A DNA stretch of 64,000 bases from an uncultured Clostridia bacterium (GTDB lineage Bacteria; Bacillota; Clostridia; Oscillospirales; Ruminococcaceae): positions 1 to 64,000 of the forward strand of contig CALWZE010000002.1 in assembly GCA_944385925.1 (NCBI GenBank), in the 5' to 3' direction. Both the position numbers and the translations under genes were made by a program. Numbering within the stretch: the stretch's first letter is position 1; the number at the start of each line of letters is the position of its first letter. Under the pieces are notes generated by a model. The model was not told the origin of the DNA. It ran no database searches and saw only the letters and a list, made by a program, of their open reading frames with translations. This document shows positions 10,745 through 19,075 of this stretch, in pieces.

Positions 10745-10776
10745 AAAAAAGCGACCGGTTCTGAACCAGCCGCTTT
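10745..10776 (-). terminator. Intrinsic terminator of nfnAB
   Basis: Stem AAAAGCGaCCGGTT / AACCaGcCGCTTTT with a 3-nt loop; the minus-strand transcript ends in a T-run. It lies directly after the nfnB stop. Confidence 0.88.
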
Positions 10777-10784
10777 TCATTGTA

Positions 10785-12176
10785 TTATTTTTTGTTTTTG
10801 ATGTATGCATCCATTGCAGCCGCGGCCTGCTTTCCGGCACCCATCGCCAGAATTACGGTTGCCGCGCCGGTCACTGCGTCGCCGCCGGCAAACACACCCT
10901 CACGGGAAGTCTGGCCGGTAGTCTCGTCAGCGATGATTCCGCCCCATTTCTGGGTATCCAGTCCCTCGGTCGTAGACTTGATGAGCGGGTTGGGCGAAGT
11001 GCCGATCGCCATGATCACGCAATCAACTTCCAGTTCGAAGTTGCTGCCCGGTTTCTCGACCGGACGGCGGCGTCCGCTTGCATCTGGTTCGCCAAGCCCC
11101 ATCTCAAGGCATTCGATCTTATTGACAAAGCCGTCCTCACCGCCGTGAATGGCAACGGGATTGTTGAGCAGCTTAAAGATGATGCCCTCTTCTTTGGCAT
11201 GCTCGACCTCTTCTTTACGCGCAGGCAGCTCTTCCTCCGAACGGCGGTAAACGATATAGACGTTTTCCGCACCCAGACGCTTGGCGCAGCGCGCGGCGTC
11301 CATGGCAACGTTGCCGCCGCCGACGACCGCAACGTTTTTGACATGCTGGATCGGGGTGCTGCTGTCCTCGCGATAAGCCTTCATGAGGTTGACACGGGTC
11401 AGGAATTCGTTGGCGGAATAGACGCCCTTGAAGTTTTCGCCCGGAATGTTCATAAACCGGGGCAGGCCGGCGCCCGAACCGATAAACACAGCCTCAAAGC
11501 CCTGCTCGAAAAGCTCGTCAACCGACAGGACACGGCCGATAACCATATTGGTCTCGATATGTACGCCCAGCTTTTTGAGCGTCTCGATCTCGTTGGCAAC
11601 GATTGACTTGGGCAGACGGAACTCGGGAATACCATAAACCAGCACGCCGCCCGCAAGATGCAGCGCCTCGAACACGGTCACATCATAACCCATTTTGACC
11701 AGATCGCCCGCGCAGGTAAGTCCCGCAGGGCCGGCGCCGACAATCGCGACCTTATGGCCGTTTTTGACCGGAGCAACGGGGTCTTCTTTTACGTTCTCCC
11801 GATGCCAGTCCGCTACAAAGCGCTCCAGGCGGCCGATTGCGACCGGCTCACCCTTGATGCCGCGCACGCAGTGCTTCTCGCACTGATTCTCCTGCGGGCA
11901 GACACGGCCGCAGACAGCGGGAAGAGAGCTGGACTGGGTGATGATCTGATAAGCCTGCTCAAATTCGCCCTCAGCCACCTTGGCGATAAAATCCGGAATA
12001 TGGATGGAAACCGGGCAGCCCTGAACACAGGGATAATTCTTGCAGTGCAGGCAGCGCTGCGCCTCATCGATCGCCTGCTCCTTGGTGTAGCCAAGCGCGA
12101 CTTCCAGGAAGTTCTTATTGCGGACATTCGGGTCCTGAGAGGGCATCTCGTTTTTCTTCAAAGACATATTGGGCAT
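10785..12176 (-). CDS. nfnB: NADH-dependent ferredoxin:NADP+ oxidoreductase, large subunit (NfnB / GltD-like)
   Basis: Large subunit of the electron-bifurcating transhydrogenase that couples reduced ferredoxin and NADH to NADP+ reduction. The 463-residue protein has an N-terminal pair of [4Fe-4S] motifs (CLHCKNYPCVQGCPV; CGRVCPQENQCEKHC), an FAD site (GAGPAGLTCAGDL with GYDVTVFEALHLAGG), an NADPH-binding Rossmann site (VGGGNVAMDAARCAKRLG), and a C-terminal FAD contact (GVFAGGDAVTGAATVI). Such proteins are often annotated as glutamate synthase small subunit. The adjacent NfnA-type gene, 2 bp upstream, and the lack of a glutamate synthase large subunit favour Nfn. GGAGGTCAAATAACC precedes the ATG. 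Confidence 0.92.
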   Translation of the reverse strand: MPNMSLKKNEMPSQDPNVRNKNFLEVALGYTKEQAIDEAQRCLHCKNYPCVQGCPVSIHIPDFIAKVAEGEFEQAYQIITQSSSLPAVCGRVCPQENQCEKHCVRGIKGEPVAIGRLERFVADWHRENVKEDPVAPVKNGHKVAIVGAGPAGLTCAGDLVKMGYDVTVFEALHLAGGVLVYGIPEFRLPKSIVANEIETLKKLGVHIETNMVIGRVLSVDELFEQGFEAVFIGSGAGLPRFMNIPGENFKGVYSANEFLTRVNLMKAYREDSSTPIQHVKNVAVVGGGNVAMDAARCAKRLGAENVYIVYRRSEEELPARKEEVEHAKEEGIIFKLLNNPVAIHGGEDGFVNKIECLEMGLGEPDASGRRRPVEKPGSNFELEVDCVIMAIGTSPNPLIKSTTEGLDTQKWGGIIADETTGQTSREGVFAGGDAVTGAATVILAMGAGKQAAAAMDAYIKNKK

Positions 12177-12178
12177 GG

Positions 12179-13021
12179 TTATTTGACCTCCTGCTTAAAC
12201 AGATTGCAAGTCGCTTCGTGCTGCGCGCGCTCAAAGGGTTTGTAAGCGGTCGAACGCGCCATTGCCTCGTCAAAGTCAACCTGATGTCCGTCAAAGTCGG
12301 GTCCGTCGACGCAGGCGAACTTGGTTTCGCCGCCAACCGACAGGCGGCAGCCGCCGCACATGCCTGTGCCGTCGATCATGATCGGGTTCATCGACACGAT
12401 CGTCTTGACGCCATATTCTTTTGTGAGCTTGCAGACGAACTTCATCATGATCAGCGGACCGATCGCGATAACCTCGTCATATTTCTCTCCGCCCTCGATC
12501 AGGGTTTTGAGCGCGTCGGTGACCAGGCCCTTGGTGCCGACCGTTCCGTCATCCGACATAATGACCAGACGGCTGGACGCCGCCTTAAACTCATCTTCCA
12601 GAATCAGCAGGTCTTTGCTGCGGAAGCCGACAATCGCATGTACCTCCGCGCCCTGCTCATGCAGTTTTTTCGCAATCGGATAAGCAATCGCGCAGCCAAC
12701 GCCGCCGCCGACTACCGCGACCTTCTTCAGGCCCTCGGTTTCGGTCGGTCTGCCCAGCGGGCCGACAAAATCATGCAGGCAGTCGCCCTCATTCAGATGG
12801 TTCAGCTTTTCGGTCGTCGCGCCGACGATCTGGAAAATAATCGTGACTGTTCCCTTTTCGCGGTCATAATCTGCCACCGTGAGCGGGATGCGTTCGCCGT
12901 TCTCATCTACCCGCAGAATGATGAACTGACCGGGCTCCGCTTTTTTTGCAACCAGCGGCGCCTCGATATCCATCAAGGTAACGGTCGGATTGAGAACCTT
13001 TTTGCGTACAATTCTGTACAT
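12179..13021 (-). CDS. nfnA: NADH-dependent ferredoxin:NADP+ oxidoreductase, small subunit (NfnA / SudB-like)
   Basis: FAD- and [2Fe-2S]-containing small subunit of NfnAB, related to sulfide dehydrogenase and dihydroorotate dehydrogenase electron-transfer subunits. The 280-residue protein has a ferredoxin-reductase beta-barrel (GQFIILRVDENGERIPLTV), the nucleotide-binding motif VVGGGVGCAIAYPIAK, and a C-terminal cysteine cluster (GTGMCGGCRLSVGG, then FACVDGPDFDGHQVDF) that ligates the [2Fe-2S] centre. It is the promoter-proximal gene of the two-gene operon. The complex would balance NADH, NADPH and ferredoxin pools in a fermentative or acetogenic anaerobe. Confidence 0.92.
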   Translation of the reverse strand: MYRIVRKKVLNPTVTLMDIEAPLVAKKAEPGQFIILRVDENGERIPLTVADYDREKGTVTIIFQIVGATTEKLNHLNEGDCLHDFVGPLGRPTETEGLKKVAVVGGGVGCAIAYPIAKKLHEQGAEVHAIVGFRSKDLLILEDEFKAASSRLVIMSDDGTVGTKGLVTDALKTLIEGGEKYDEVIAIGPLIMMKFVCKLTKEYGVKTIVSMNPIMIDGTGMCGGCRLSVGGETKFACVDGPDFDGHQVDFDEAMARSTAYKPFERAQHEATCNLFKQEVK

Positions 13022-13093
13022 TGTTTAGCCCCTTCCTTATTTAAATAACACGTTAAAACTTTCACACACTAACCCACAAGTTTCACGTTTTTT

Positions 13094-13121
13094 ATTTTAC
13101 CATCCCCATGAGAAAAGTCAA
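13094..13121 (-). promoter_or_regulatory. Sigma-A promoter of nfnAB
   Basis: Minus-strand TTGACT (13121-13116), 16-bp spacer, TAAAAT (13099-13094), about 70 nt before nfnA. I did not find a convincing Rex-type operator in it. Confidence 0.68.
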
Positions 13122-13365
13122 CTGCGAAGCCTTTCGTCAACACCCCGCATGCAATTAGTCGGTCTGCACGCACGCCCTTTTTAAGGCAGTATTCTATCTG
13201 CGCTGCGCAATGCGGCCGCCATTGTTTGCAAGGCCGAAAAAGAAGAGGAACCCGGCTTAAATAATATGTCTTTATTGCCTAACATCCAGACGGCATTTTT
13301 CGTTTTTTCCATATTTCATATTCATTTACTGATCGCACAAAAGAATCAAGCGGCCGGGCGCTTCA
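13122..13365. other. Intergenic stretch between divergent nfnA and yifB promoters
   Basis: The whole nfnA-yifB gap is 421 bp and holds the two promoters annotated separately. I see nothing else that can be named. Confidence 0.4.
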
Positions 13366-13395
13366 TTGCGTTTTGAGAGCTTATTCGTATATAAT
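13366..13395 (+). promoter_or_regulatory. Probable sigma-A promoter of yifB
   Basis: TTGCGT (13366-13371), 18-bp spacer, TATAAT (13390-13395), about 40 nt before the start codon. Confidence 0.55.
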
Positions 13396-13442
13396 TAAAA
13401 AAATATTGTCGGTAATTTTCCGGCAGCGGAGGGATGTTGCGG

Positions 13443-14972
13443 ATGTATGCGCGCATAGAAAGCCTGGGATTATATGGAATCGACGGCTATCCCGTCACGG
13501 TAGAAGCGGACACCAGCAGCGGACTTCCTGCTTTCGATCTGGTCGGGCTGCCGGACGCAGCGGTAAGTGAGTCCCGCGACCGGGTTCGAAGCGCAATGCG
13601 CAACAGCGGTTTTTCCTTCCCGGTCAGCCGTGTAACAGTTAACCTCGCGCCGGCGGACAAGAAGAAAAGCGGCCCCATTTACGACCTGCCGATTCTGCTG
13701 GCAATACTGCTTGCAAGCGGACAGCTGGAGTTTTCCGCACAGGGAGCTGCGTTCATCGGAGAACTTGCGCTGGACGGACGGCTGCGTCCGATCAGCGGCG
13801 CGCTTGGTATGGCGCTCGCCGCGCGGGACGCGGGAATCAAGCGGCTTTTTCTGCCTGCTGAAAACGCACAGGAGGCCGCCGTCGCGCAGGGTTTGCAGGT
13901 GTTTGGCGTCCGGGACGTGGCCCAGCTAATCTGTCACCTGCGGGATGGCGCGCCGCTTGGCGCATCCGAGCCGCCGGTTTTCAGCGGCGTCCCGTGCCAG
14001 GGAGATCTGCTGGATTTTGCCGATGTGCGCGGACAGTATGCAGCGCGGCGTGCAATTGAGATCGCGGCCGCCGGTGGGCACAATCTTCTGATGATCGGGC
14101 CTGCAGGGTCGGGAAAATCCATGCTTGCCCGCAGAATTCCCTCCATCCTTCCGCCGCTGGAATATGAAGAAGCGATCGAGACGACCAAAATCTATTCCGC
14201 TGCCGGCCAGCTTGCCGATCACGGAGGGCTTGTTCGCATTCGCCCGTTTCGCGCGCCGCACCACACCGTCTCCCCGGCCGGTTTGACCGGCGGCGGCTCG
14301 ATGCCCCGTCCCGGTGAGATCTCCCTTGCACATAACGGCGTCCTGTTTCTGGATGAGCTGCCGGAATTCTCCCGCGCAGCAACCGAGGTTCTGCGTCAGC
14401 CCCTGGAAGACGGTTTCGTGACCATTTCCCGCGCAGCCGGGTCGCTGCGATATCCGAGCACTTTTATGCTTGTTGCGGCAATGAACCCCTGTCCCTGCGG
14501 CAATTTCGGCAGCACAAAGCCCTGCGTTTGCGCCCCGCACACGGTTGAGCGCTATCTTTCGAGAATAAGCGGCCCCCTTCTCGACCGCATTGACCTGCAC
14601 GTCGAAGTCGCGCCGGTGGACTACAATTCACTTGCCGCCTCAAAACCCGGAGAATCTTCCGCGGCGATCCGCGCCCGTGTTCTGCAGGCGCGGGAGGTCC
14701 AGCGCGCGCGATATGCCGAAAGCGGGATTCGCTGCAACGCCCTCCTTCCGGCCTCCCGCCTCGAGCAGGTCTGTGTGATGACCGATTCTGCCCGCAATGC
14801 GCTGCGCCGCGCGTTCGAGGGGCTGGGCCTTTCCGCCCGCGCTTATGGAAAGGTTCTGAAGGTCGCGCGCACAATCGCCGACCTTGCGGGCGCGCAGACC
14901 ATAGACGCGCCGCATATCGCGGAAGCGGTGCAGTATCGGGCACTGGACAAAAAATACTGGCTTCGGGGCTGA
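13443..14972 (+). CDS. comM: YifB/ComM family magnesium-chelatase-like AAA+ ATPase
   Basis: A 509-residue AAA+ protein of the YifB/ComM family. In other bacteria ComM is a hexameric helicase that extends heteroduplex during natural transformation; a role in Clostridia is not established. An N-terminal ribosomal-S5-like fold (SGLPAFDLVGLPDAAVSESRDR) precedes the ATPase core, with Walker A GPAGSGKSMLARRIP, Walker B NGVLFLDELPEF, and a cysteine insertion (NPCPCGNFGSTKPCVC) typical of the family. The C-terminal Mg-chelatase lid follows. ATG 13443 is preferred because GGAGGG at 13428-13433 abuts the earlier ATG at 13434 but is 9 nt from this one. Confidence 0.92.
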   Translation: MYARIESLGLYGIDGYPVTVEADTSSGLPAFDLVGLPDAAVSESRDRVRSAMRNSGFSFPVSRVTVNLAPADKKKSGPIYDLPILLAILLASGQLEFSAQGAAFIGELALDGRLRPISGALGMALAARDAGIKRLFLPAENAQEAAVAQGLQVFGVRDVAQLICHLRDGAPLGASEPPVFSGVPCQGDLLDFADVRGQYAARRAIEIAAAGGHNLLMIGPAGSGKSMLARRIPSILPPLEYEEAIETTKIYSAAGQLADHGGLVRIRPFRAPHHTVSPAGLTGGGSMPRPGEISLAHNGVLFLDELPEFSRAATEVLRQPLEDGFVTISRAAGSLRYPSTFMLVAAMNPCPCGNFGSTKPCVCAPHTVERYLSRISGPLLDRIDLHVEVAPVDYNSLAASKPGESSAAIRARVLQAREVQRARYAESGIRCNALLPASRLEQVCVMTDSARNALRRAFEGLGLSARAYGKVLKVARTIADLAGAQTIDAPHIAEAVQYRALDKKYWLRG

Positions 14973-15163
14973 ATTTCGGGCATTCGACGGCGGTAAAACG
15001 ACCTTTTTCGCGGACGGGTTTCACAGCCCGTCCTTTTTTATATCTTTTCGACCCGGTGCGCCGGAATTCCCTGTCTTTAAATCGACCCTTCCCGCGCTGT
15101 ATTGCGGCTATACTTTTCCTGAAACACAGAATAACGATACTGGACATATGGTGGTACAGGGAA

Positions 15164-17491
15164 ATGAAACTTAAGCGTTCCAAAGGCTCAATACTTGCCG
15201 CAAGCAGAAAAAAGATCTCCTCCTCTGCAGTGATGCCCGCAGTGCGCACCGCCGCGGTGCATCTTTCCACGGCGGTGTGCGCAATGCTTCTCAGCCGGGT
15301 CGAGTTCACACAAGGCGTTTACCCGTTCGGGCTCGCGCTGTTAATCGGCGCACCGGACAGGCTCTCTCCCGCCGCACTTGTCGGTTTTGTCGCCGGCAAT
15401 TTTATCGGCGGGCTTTCTCCGGCCGGTTCGGGGTATGTTGCGGCAGCCGGAATTGTCTGTGCGCTCCGCTGGATCCTTGCCGGGATCGGACGGACGGGCC
15501 TTCGCCGCAGCAGCTATCTGCCCTGTCTTGCCGCGGGCGCAATGACCATCGTTTTCACCGATATTGCAATCATGGGGCTCAGCCTCACCTTTTCTGTTGA
15601 GGGCGTTCTGCGCACTGTTGCGGGCGCCTGCATGGTCTGCGCGTTTTCCTATTTTTACAACCTCTCTTTCGACGCGCTGCATCGCAGGCACAGTCTCGCC
15701 GGTTTTTCCAGCGCGCAGAAAGCCAGCATGGCGATCGCTCTTGCCACTTTACTGATGGGCCTTTATCCTGTCACAGCGGGCCCGCTCTCGGTTGGGCGTA
15801 TCGCAGGAAGCGCCGCCGCGCTCTGTGCCGTCTATCTGCTCTCCTCGCCGTTTGATATGGCGATTCTCGCTTCGGTCGCCGCAGCCTTTGCCCTCAGCGA
15901 ACAGACCTTTGCCTTTGCCGCTGCCGGCGTCTGCGTTGCAGGCGGCCTCTCCTCTCTGTTCAAGAAAAGAGGCCGCGCACTTGTCTGTCTTGTATATGTC
16001 ATTGCAGGCGCGCTTCTTTCAGTCTGTGCGCCCAACTATATCTATATGGTCACCTACATATCCGAAATGATGGCCGGCGCGCTTATCTTTCTGGTTTTCC
16101 CGCTGAAAAGCGCGGCAGAAACCGGATTCAACACCGTTGCGGACGGACTTGCAAGCGCGACAGCGGCAGCGGGCGCGCGGCTGGACTGCATCGCCTCCTC
16201 CATGCGGGATATTTCCAAACTTCTGGATAATACCATCGAGCTTAAGGACGCGCGCTGCAATATGGACAAGCTGTACAGCCATGTTGCTGACCGGGTCTGT
16301 AAATCCTGTCCGCTCATGTCCCATTGCTGGGTCAAACACTATGGCGAAACAGCGGACGCCTTCAACAAAATGACCCCTGTATTAAGCGCGCACGGTTCGG
16401 TCGCCAAAACCGACCTTCGGGAACCCTTTGCTTCCCGCTGCGTCAGTGTCAATTCTATCCTTCGGGAAGTCAACCGCTGCTATAAGGGATATCTCGACTA
16501 TATCGGCCATATCCGCAACACCCAGCTTTATAAGGGCATGCTGCGCCGCCAGTTTTCGGCGGTCGCCGCAATGCTGGAAAGCGCGAAGAATGAAGTGTGC
16601 TCTATTTCCGAATGGGACGAAACACGCTCCAAACGGATCTACGACTGCGCCGTCCGTCTTGGTCTTGCAGTGGAAAACGCAAGCCTTGTCTATGGATTTG
16701 AGCGCCGCCCGATTATCACCGTTTCGCTTTCGGATGCGCCGTCGGCCGAACTGCTCAAACGCTTTTCCGCAGGCATTTCGATCATTTCCGGCGCAACCCT
16801 TTCCCCTCCCTCCATCGAAAACCGCGCGGGAAGCACCCTTCTGAGCTATACCGAGCAGCCTGCTTATTCGCTGCGCACAGCCGCTTCCCAGATTCCCGCC
16901 GACAAAGAGGCTTGCGGAGATGTGTACAGCGTGTTCACCGACCTGCACGGCGACGTGCATATGCTTCTTTCGGACGGCATGGGAACCGGCGCCGCGGCGG
17001 CACGGGACGGCGCCGTTTGCTGTGCCTTTCTCAAGCGGCTGCTGGAAAGCGGTTTTCCGATCCGGCAGGCGGCCGAGCTCGCCAATACGGCGCTTGCGCT
17101 GCGGGAGGACAGTGAGACGGCAAGCACGCTGGATGTGCTGAGCTTCGATGTATTCGAAGGAAGAGCAAAGCTGTTTAAGGCAGGCGCCGCACCGACCTAC
17201 ATTCTGCACGGCAACCGGGTGGAAAAAGTTTCCGGCCGCACCCTGCCGGTTGGTATTCTTGAATACGTCATGTGCCGGGAAAGCTCCTATTCGCTTTGTG
17301 ACGGCGATCTGATCGTCATGACGTCGGACGGTGTGGAACAGAATACCAGCCCCTTCATTGAACAGACGCTTAAATTACTCTATGAACATGACCCCGAAGA
17401 CATCTGCCGCGAAATCGTTCAGCGCGCCAAATCAAGCCACACAGCAAGCGACGATATCACGGTCATCGTGGCCAAAGTTTTCCGGCATTGA
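15164..17491 (+). CDS. spoIIE: Stage II sporulation protein E (membrane PP2C phosphatase)
   Basis: Dephosphorylates SpoIIAA to activate sigma-F in the forespore and interacts with the division septum. The 775-residue product has about ten hydrophobic segments in its first 340 residues, a central oligomerisation region with a CKSCPLMSHCW cysteine motif, and a C-terminal PP2C domain (LLSDGMGTGAAAARDG, ASTLDVLSFDVFEG, GDLIVMTSDGVEQN). This is the canonical SpoIIE architecture and about the usual length. I place the start at ATG 15164 (MKLKRSKGSILAA), preceded by CAGGGA; a longer open frame reaches back to 15056 but is not family-like. It shows that the organism has the sporulation pathway. Confidence 0.96.
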   Translation: MKLKRSKGSILAASRKKISSSAVMPAVRTAAVHLSTAVCAMLLSRVEFTQGVYPFGLALLIGAPDRLSPAALVGFVAGNFIGGLSPAGSGYVAAAGIVCALRWILAGIGRTGLRRSSYLPCLAAGAMTIVFTDIAIMGLSLTFSVEGVLRTVAGACMVCAFSYFYNLSFDALHRRHSLAGFSSAQKASMAIALATLLMGLYPVTAGPLSVGRIAGSAAALCAVYLLSSPFDMAILASVAAAFALSEQTFAFAAAGVCVAGGLSSLFKKRGRALVCLVYVIAGALLSVCAPNYIYMVTYISEMMAGALIFLVFPLKSAAETGFNTVADGLASATAAAGARLDCIASSMRDISKLLDNTIELKDARCNMDKLYSHVADRVCKSCPLMSHCWVKHYGETADAFNKMTPVLSAHGSVAKTDLREPFASRCVSVNSILREVNRCYKGYLDYIGHIRNTQLYKGMLRRQFSAVAAMLESAKNEVCSISEWDETRSKRIYDCAVRLGLAVENASLVYGFERRPIITVSLSDAPSAELLKRFSAGISIISGATLSPPSIENRAGSTLLSYTEQPAYSLRTAASQIPADKEACGDVYSVFTDLHGDVHMLLSDGMGTGAAAARDGAVCCAFLKRLLESGFPIRQAAELANTALALREDSETASTLDVLSFDVFEGRAKLFKAGAAPTYILHGNRVEKVSGRTLPVGILEYVMCRESSYSLCDGDLIVMTSDGVEQNTSPFIEQTLKLLYEHDPEDICREIVQRAKSSHTASDDITVIVAKVFRH

Positions 17492-17564
17492 ATGATTTCT
17501 CCCCTCCCCATCGTTTACTTTATGTACGCACAAGCGGCTGCTGCTTTCTTAACGGTTCCTTTCC

Positions 17565-17594
17565 TTGCAAGGCCTGCCGCTGCTGTGCTATAAT
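17565..17594 (+). promoter_or_regulatory. Sigma-A promoter of the COG2426 gene
   Basis: TTGCAA (17565-17570), 18-bp spacer, TATAAT with TGC extension (17589-17594). Its position supports a start codon near 17671 rather than at the spoIIE stop. Confidence 0.7.
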
Positions 17595-17670
17595 GACTTC
17601 GTTTCCGGCACGTTCCATATATACGAACACTGTCCGGCGTCATAAAACATATGAATTGGGGAAACCGGCC

Positions 17671-18150
17671 TTGAAGATTCTGAAAGAATATATCTGGGTA
17701 TTTTTTGTTTCAATGCTGCCGATTGTTGAACTGCGTCTGGCTGTCCCGATCGGTGTCGGCATGGATTTACCGCTCATCCCGACTTTGCTCGTCTCGATCG
17801 TCGGCAATACCTTACCAGTCCCGTTTATCATTTTTTTCGCGCAGCGTGTGCTCGAAAGGTTCGCAAAGCTGCCGAAAATCGGTCATATCTTTCAGAAAAT
17901 CATCGACAAAGCCACCGAAAAGTCCAAAACTTTCGGAAAATACGAACTGCTTGCGCTCTACACCTTTGTCGCCATTCCGCTTCCGGGAACCGGCGCCTGG
18001 ACAGGCTCTCTGATTGCCGCGATCCTGCAGCTGAACTGGCGCAAAGCAATGCCGGCCATCTTCGCCGGAATCGTGACCGCCGGAGTCATCATGTCCCTCG
18101 CCTCTGCCGGGCTCTTCGGCGCGCTTGGATACATTTTCGGTTTCGGCTGA
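17671..18150 (+). CDS. COG2426-type small membrane protein (putative small multidrug export family)
   Basis: A 159-residue integral membrane protein with four or five hydrophobic segments. It begins LKILKEYIWVFFVSMLP and continues with the conserved ELRLAVPIG and a NTLPVPFIIFF helix. GTGAWTGSLIAAIL is the second signature. The family (COG2426/Pfam Sm_multidrug_ex) is named for possible drug export, but no member's substrate is known to me. I choose TTG 17671 as the start. The open frame extends upstream to 17488, but that part is cysteine-rich, unlike the family, and lies over the promoter. It has its own promoter and terminator. Confidence 0.8.
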   Translation: MKILKEYIWVFFVSMLPIVELRLAVPIGVGMDLPLIPTLLVSIVGNTLPVPFIIFFAQRVLERFAKLPKIGHIFQKIIDKATEKSKTFGKYELLALYTFVAIPLPGTGAWTGSLIAAILQLNWRKAMPAIFAGIVTAGVIMSLASAGLFGALGYIFGFG

Positions 18151-18163
18151 TCCGTCATGCAGC

Positions 18164-18197
18164 AAACCGCCCGTTTTCACACAACGGGCGGTTTTTC
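18164..18197 (+). terminator. Intrinsic terminator of the COG2426 gene
   Basis: Perfect 12-bp stem AAACCGCCCGTT / AACGGGCGGTTT, 7-nt loop, then a T-run. Confidence 0.92.
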
Positions 18198-18309
18198 ATG
18201 TAATGTAAAACGCTTTTTTCCGGTTATTTGTCAAAGGTTTATGTCCTCGCGAAAACTCTGTAAATCTGACGCAGCGGATGGGCATGCACTTATAACCTTG
18301 AAACGCAGC

Positions 18310-18350
18310 AGCGGCATGAAGCCTTGACTTCATGCCGCTGTTTTATTTTT
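18310..18350 (+). terminator. Second strong hairpin with T-run
   Basis: Perfect 12-bp stem AGCGGCATGAAG / CTTCATGCCGCT (18310-18321 and 18328-18339) followed by GTTTTATTTTT on the plus strand. The T-run overlaps the stop codon of the converging 53-residue gene. It would stop plus-strand read-through; on the minus strand it lacks a T-run. Confidence 0.75.
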
Positions 18351-18504
18351 CCTCCGATTCCTGATCCGGGGAAAGAAAAATCAGGTTTTCCTGCGGAGCG
18401 TTTATGTAAAGCTCCTCGCATTTCTGCTGCGCATCAATCAGGGCATTAATTGCCTGCTCGGTGGCACGGAACAGTGTCAGATACATTTCTTTATAATCCG
18501 GCAT
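18343..18504 (-). CDS. 53-residue conserved-looking small protein, divergent from an XRE repressor
   Basis: Small acidic cytosolic protein beginning MPDYKEMYLTLFRATEQA and rich in helical segments (AINALIDAQQKCEELYI), ending DQESEEK. AGGTGAT lies 6 nt before the ATG. It has an excellent promoter (TTGACA-17-TATTAT) with an operator in the spacer. I have seen similar short proteins beside XRE regulators in clostridial genomes, but I know of no assigned function. The controlled promoter and clean ribosome site make it a real gene. It could be an antirepressor or a partner of the XRE protein (inference). Confidence 0.8.
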   Translation of the reverse strand: MPDYKEMYLTLFRATEQAINALIDAQQKCEELYINAPQENLIFLSPDQESEEK

Positions 18505-18523
18505 AAAATCACCTCGCTACAGC

Positions 18524-18552
18524 ATAATAGGACATATAGTCCTAAATGTCAA
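18524..18552 (-). promoter_or_regulatory. Consensus sigma-A promoter of the 53-residue gene
   Basis: Minus-strand TTGACA (18552-18547), 17-bp spacer, TATTAT (18529-18524). An AGGAC palindrome occupies the spacer, so bound repressor would block RNA polymerase. Confidence 0.85.
18529..18543. promoter_or_regulatory. XRE operator copy 1
   Basis: 15-bp inverted repeat AGGACATATAGTCCT (5-bp arms, 5-bp centre) within the minus-strand promoter spacer. Confidence 0.75.
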
Positions 18553-18553
18553 T

Positions 18554-18568
18554 AGGACGATTTGTCCT
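18554..18568. promoter_or_regulatory. XRE operator copy 2
   Basis: 15-bp inverted repeat AGGACGATTTGTCCT, same arms as copy 1, with centres 25 bp apart. It lies just upstream of a TATAGT -10-like box (18573-18578) for the XRE gene, so it probably mediates autoregulation. Confidence 0.75.
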
Positions 18569-18594
18569 TTGTTATAGTAACCTAGGTGATGTCA

Positions 18595-18807
18595 ATGGAG
18601 CTCAGAATTCGGGATTTGCGGGAGGATGCTGATCTGACGCAGAAACAGGTAGCCGATATTATTCACTGTGACCAGTCCCTCTACTCAAAGTATGAGCGAG
18701 GAGAGCGGATTCTCCCATTGGAATTGGCGGTTAAATTAGCAGATTTTTACCATGTCAGTGTGGACTATCTTCTGGGCAGGACCCACAAAAAAGAAATGAA
18801 CTTGTAA
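18595..18807 (+). CDS. XRE-family helix-turn-helix repressor
   Basis: Compact 70-residue Cro/CI-type DNA-binding protein: MELRIRDLREDADLTQKQVA, recognition region CDQSLYSKYERGER, and PLELAVKLADFYHVSVDYLLG. There is no extra sensor domain. ATG 18595 is the start because AGGTGAT lies 4-10 nt upstream; in-frame GTG and ATG codons at 18586 and 18589 overlap that site. The two AGGAC palindromes in the 90-bp space to the divergent small gene are its likely operators, which makes the pair a self-contained switch. Confidence 0.9.
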   Translation: MELRIRDLREDADLTQKQVADIIHCDQSLYSKYERGERILPLELAVKLADFYHVSVDYLLGRTHKKEMNL

Positions 18808-18814
18808 ACAGTAC

Positions 18815-18850
18815 AGCGTCATGGAGTCTCCGCTCCATGACGCTGTTTTG
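18815..18850 (+). terminator. Intrinsic terminator of the XRE gene
   Basis: Perfect 12-bp stem AGCGTCATGGAG / CTCCATGACGCT followed by GTTTTGCT, 7 bp after the stop codon. Confidence 0.88.
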
Positions 18851-19075
18851 CTCTATTATCCCAAACTGCCGGAAATCGCCGTCAAAAGCCGGGAATTCCT
18901 CGAAAACATATACTATCCCGCATGCCGGCCGAAAGCGCTCGCCTGTTCTGCACAGATCACTGAATCAAATTATCTTTTATAAGCAAAAACACTTATCGTT
19001 CAACCTTTCTAAACGATATCCTGCTTTCCGCCTGTCCTCAAGGCAAAGGTTTCCCTGCCGCGATCATTGCCTCTT

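Noticed and set aside
17488..17670. Extended N-terminus of the COG2426 protein that overlaps the spoIIE stop
   Set aside because: The segment contains a promoter, is unlike the family and has no ribosome site; the TTG at 17671 fits better.
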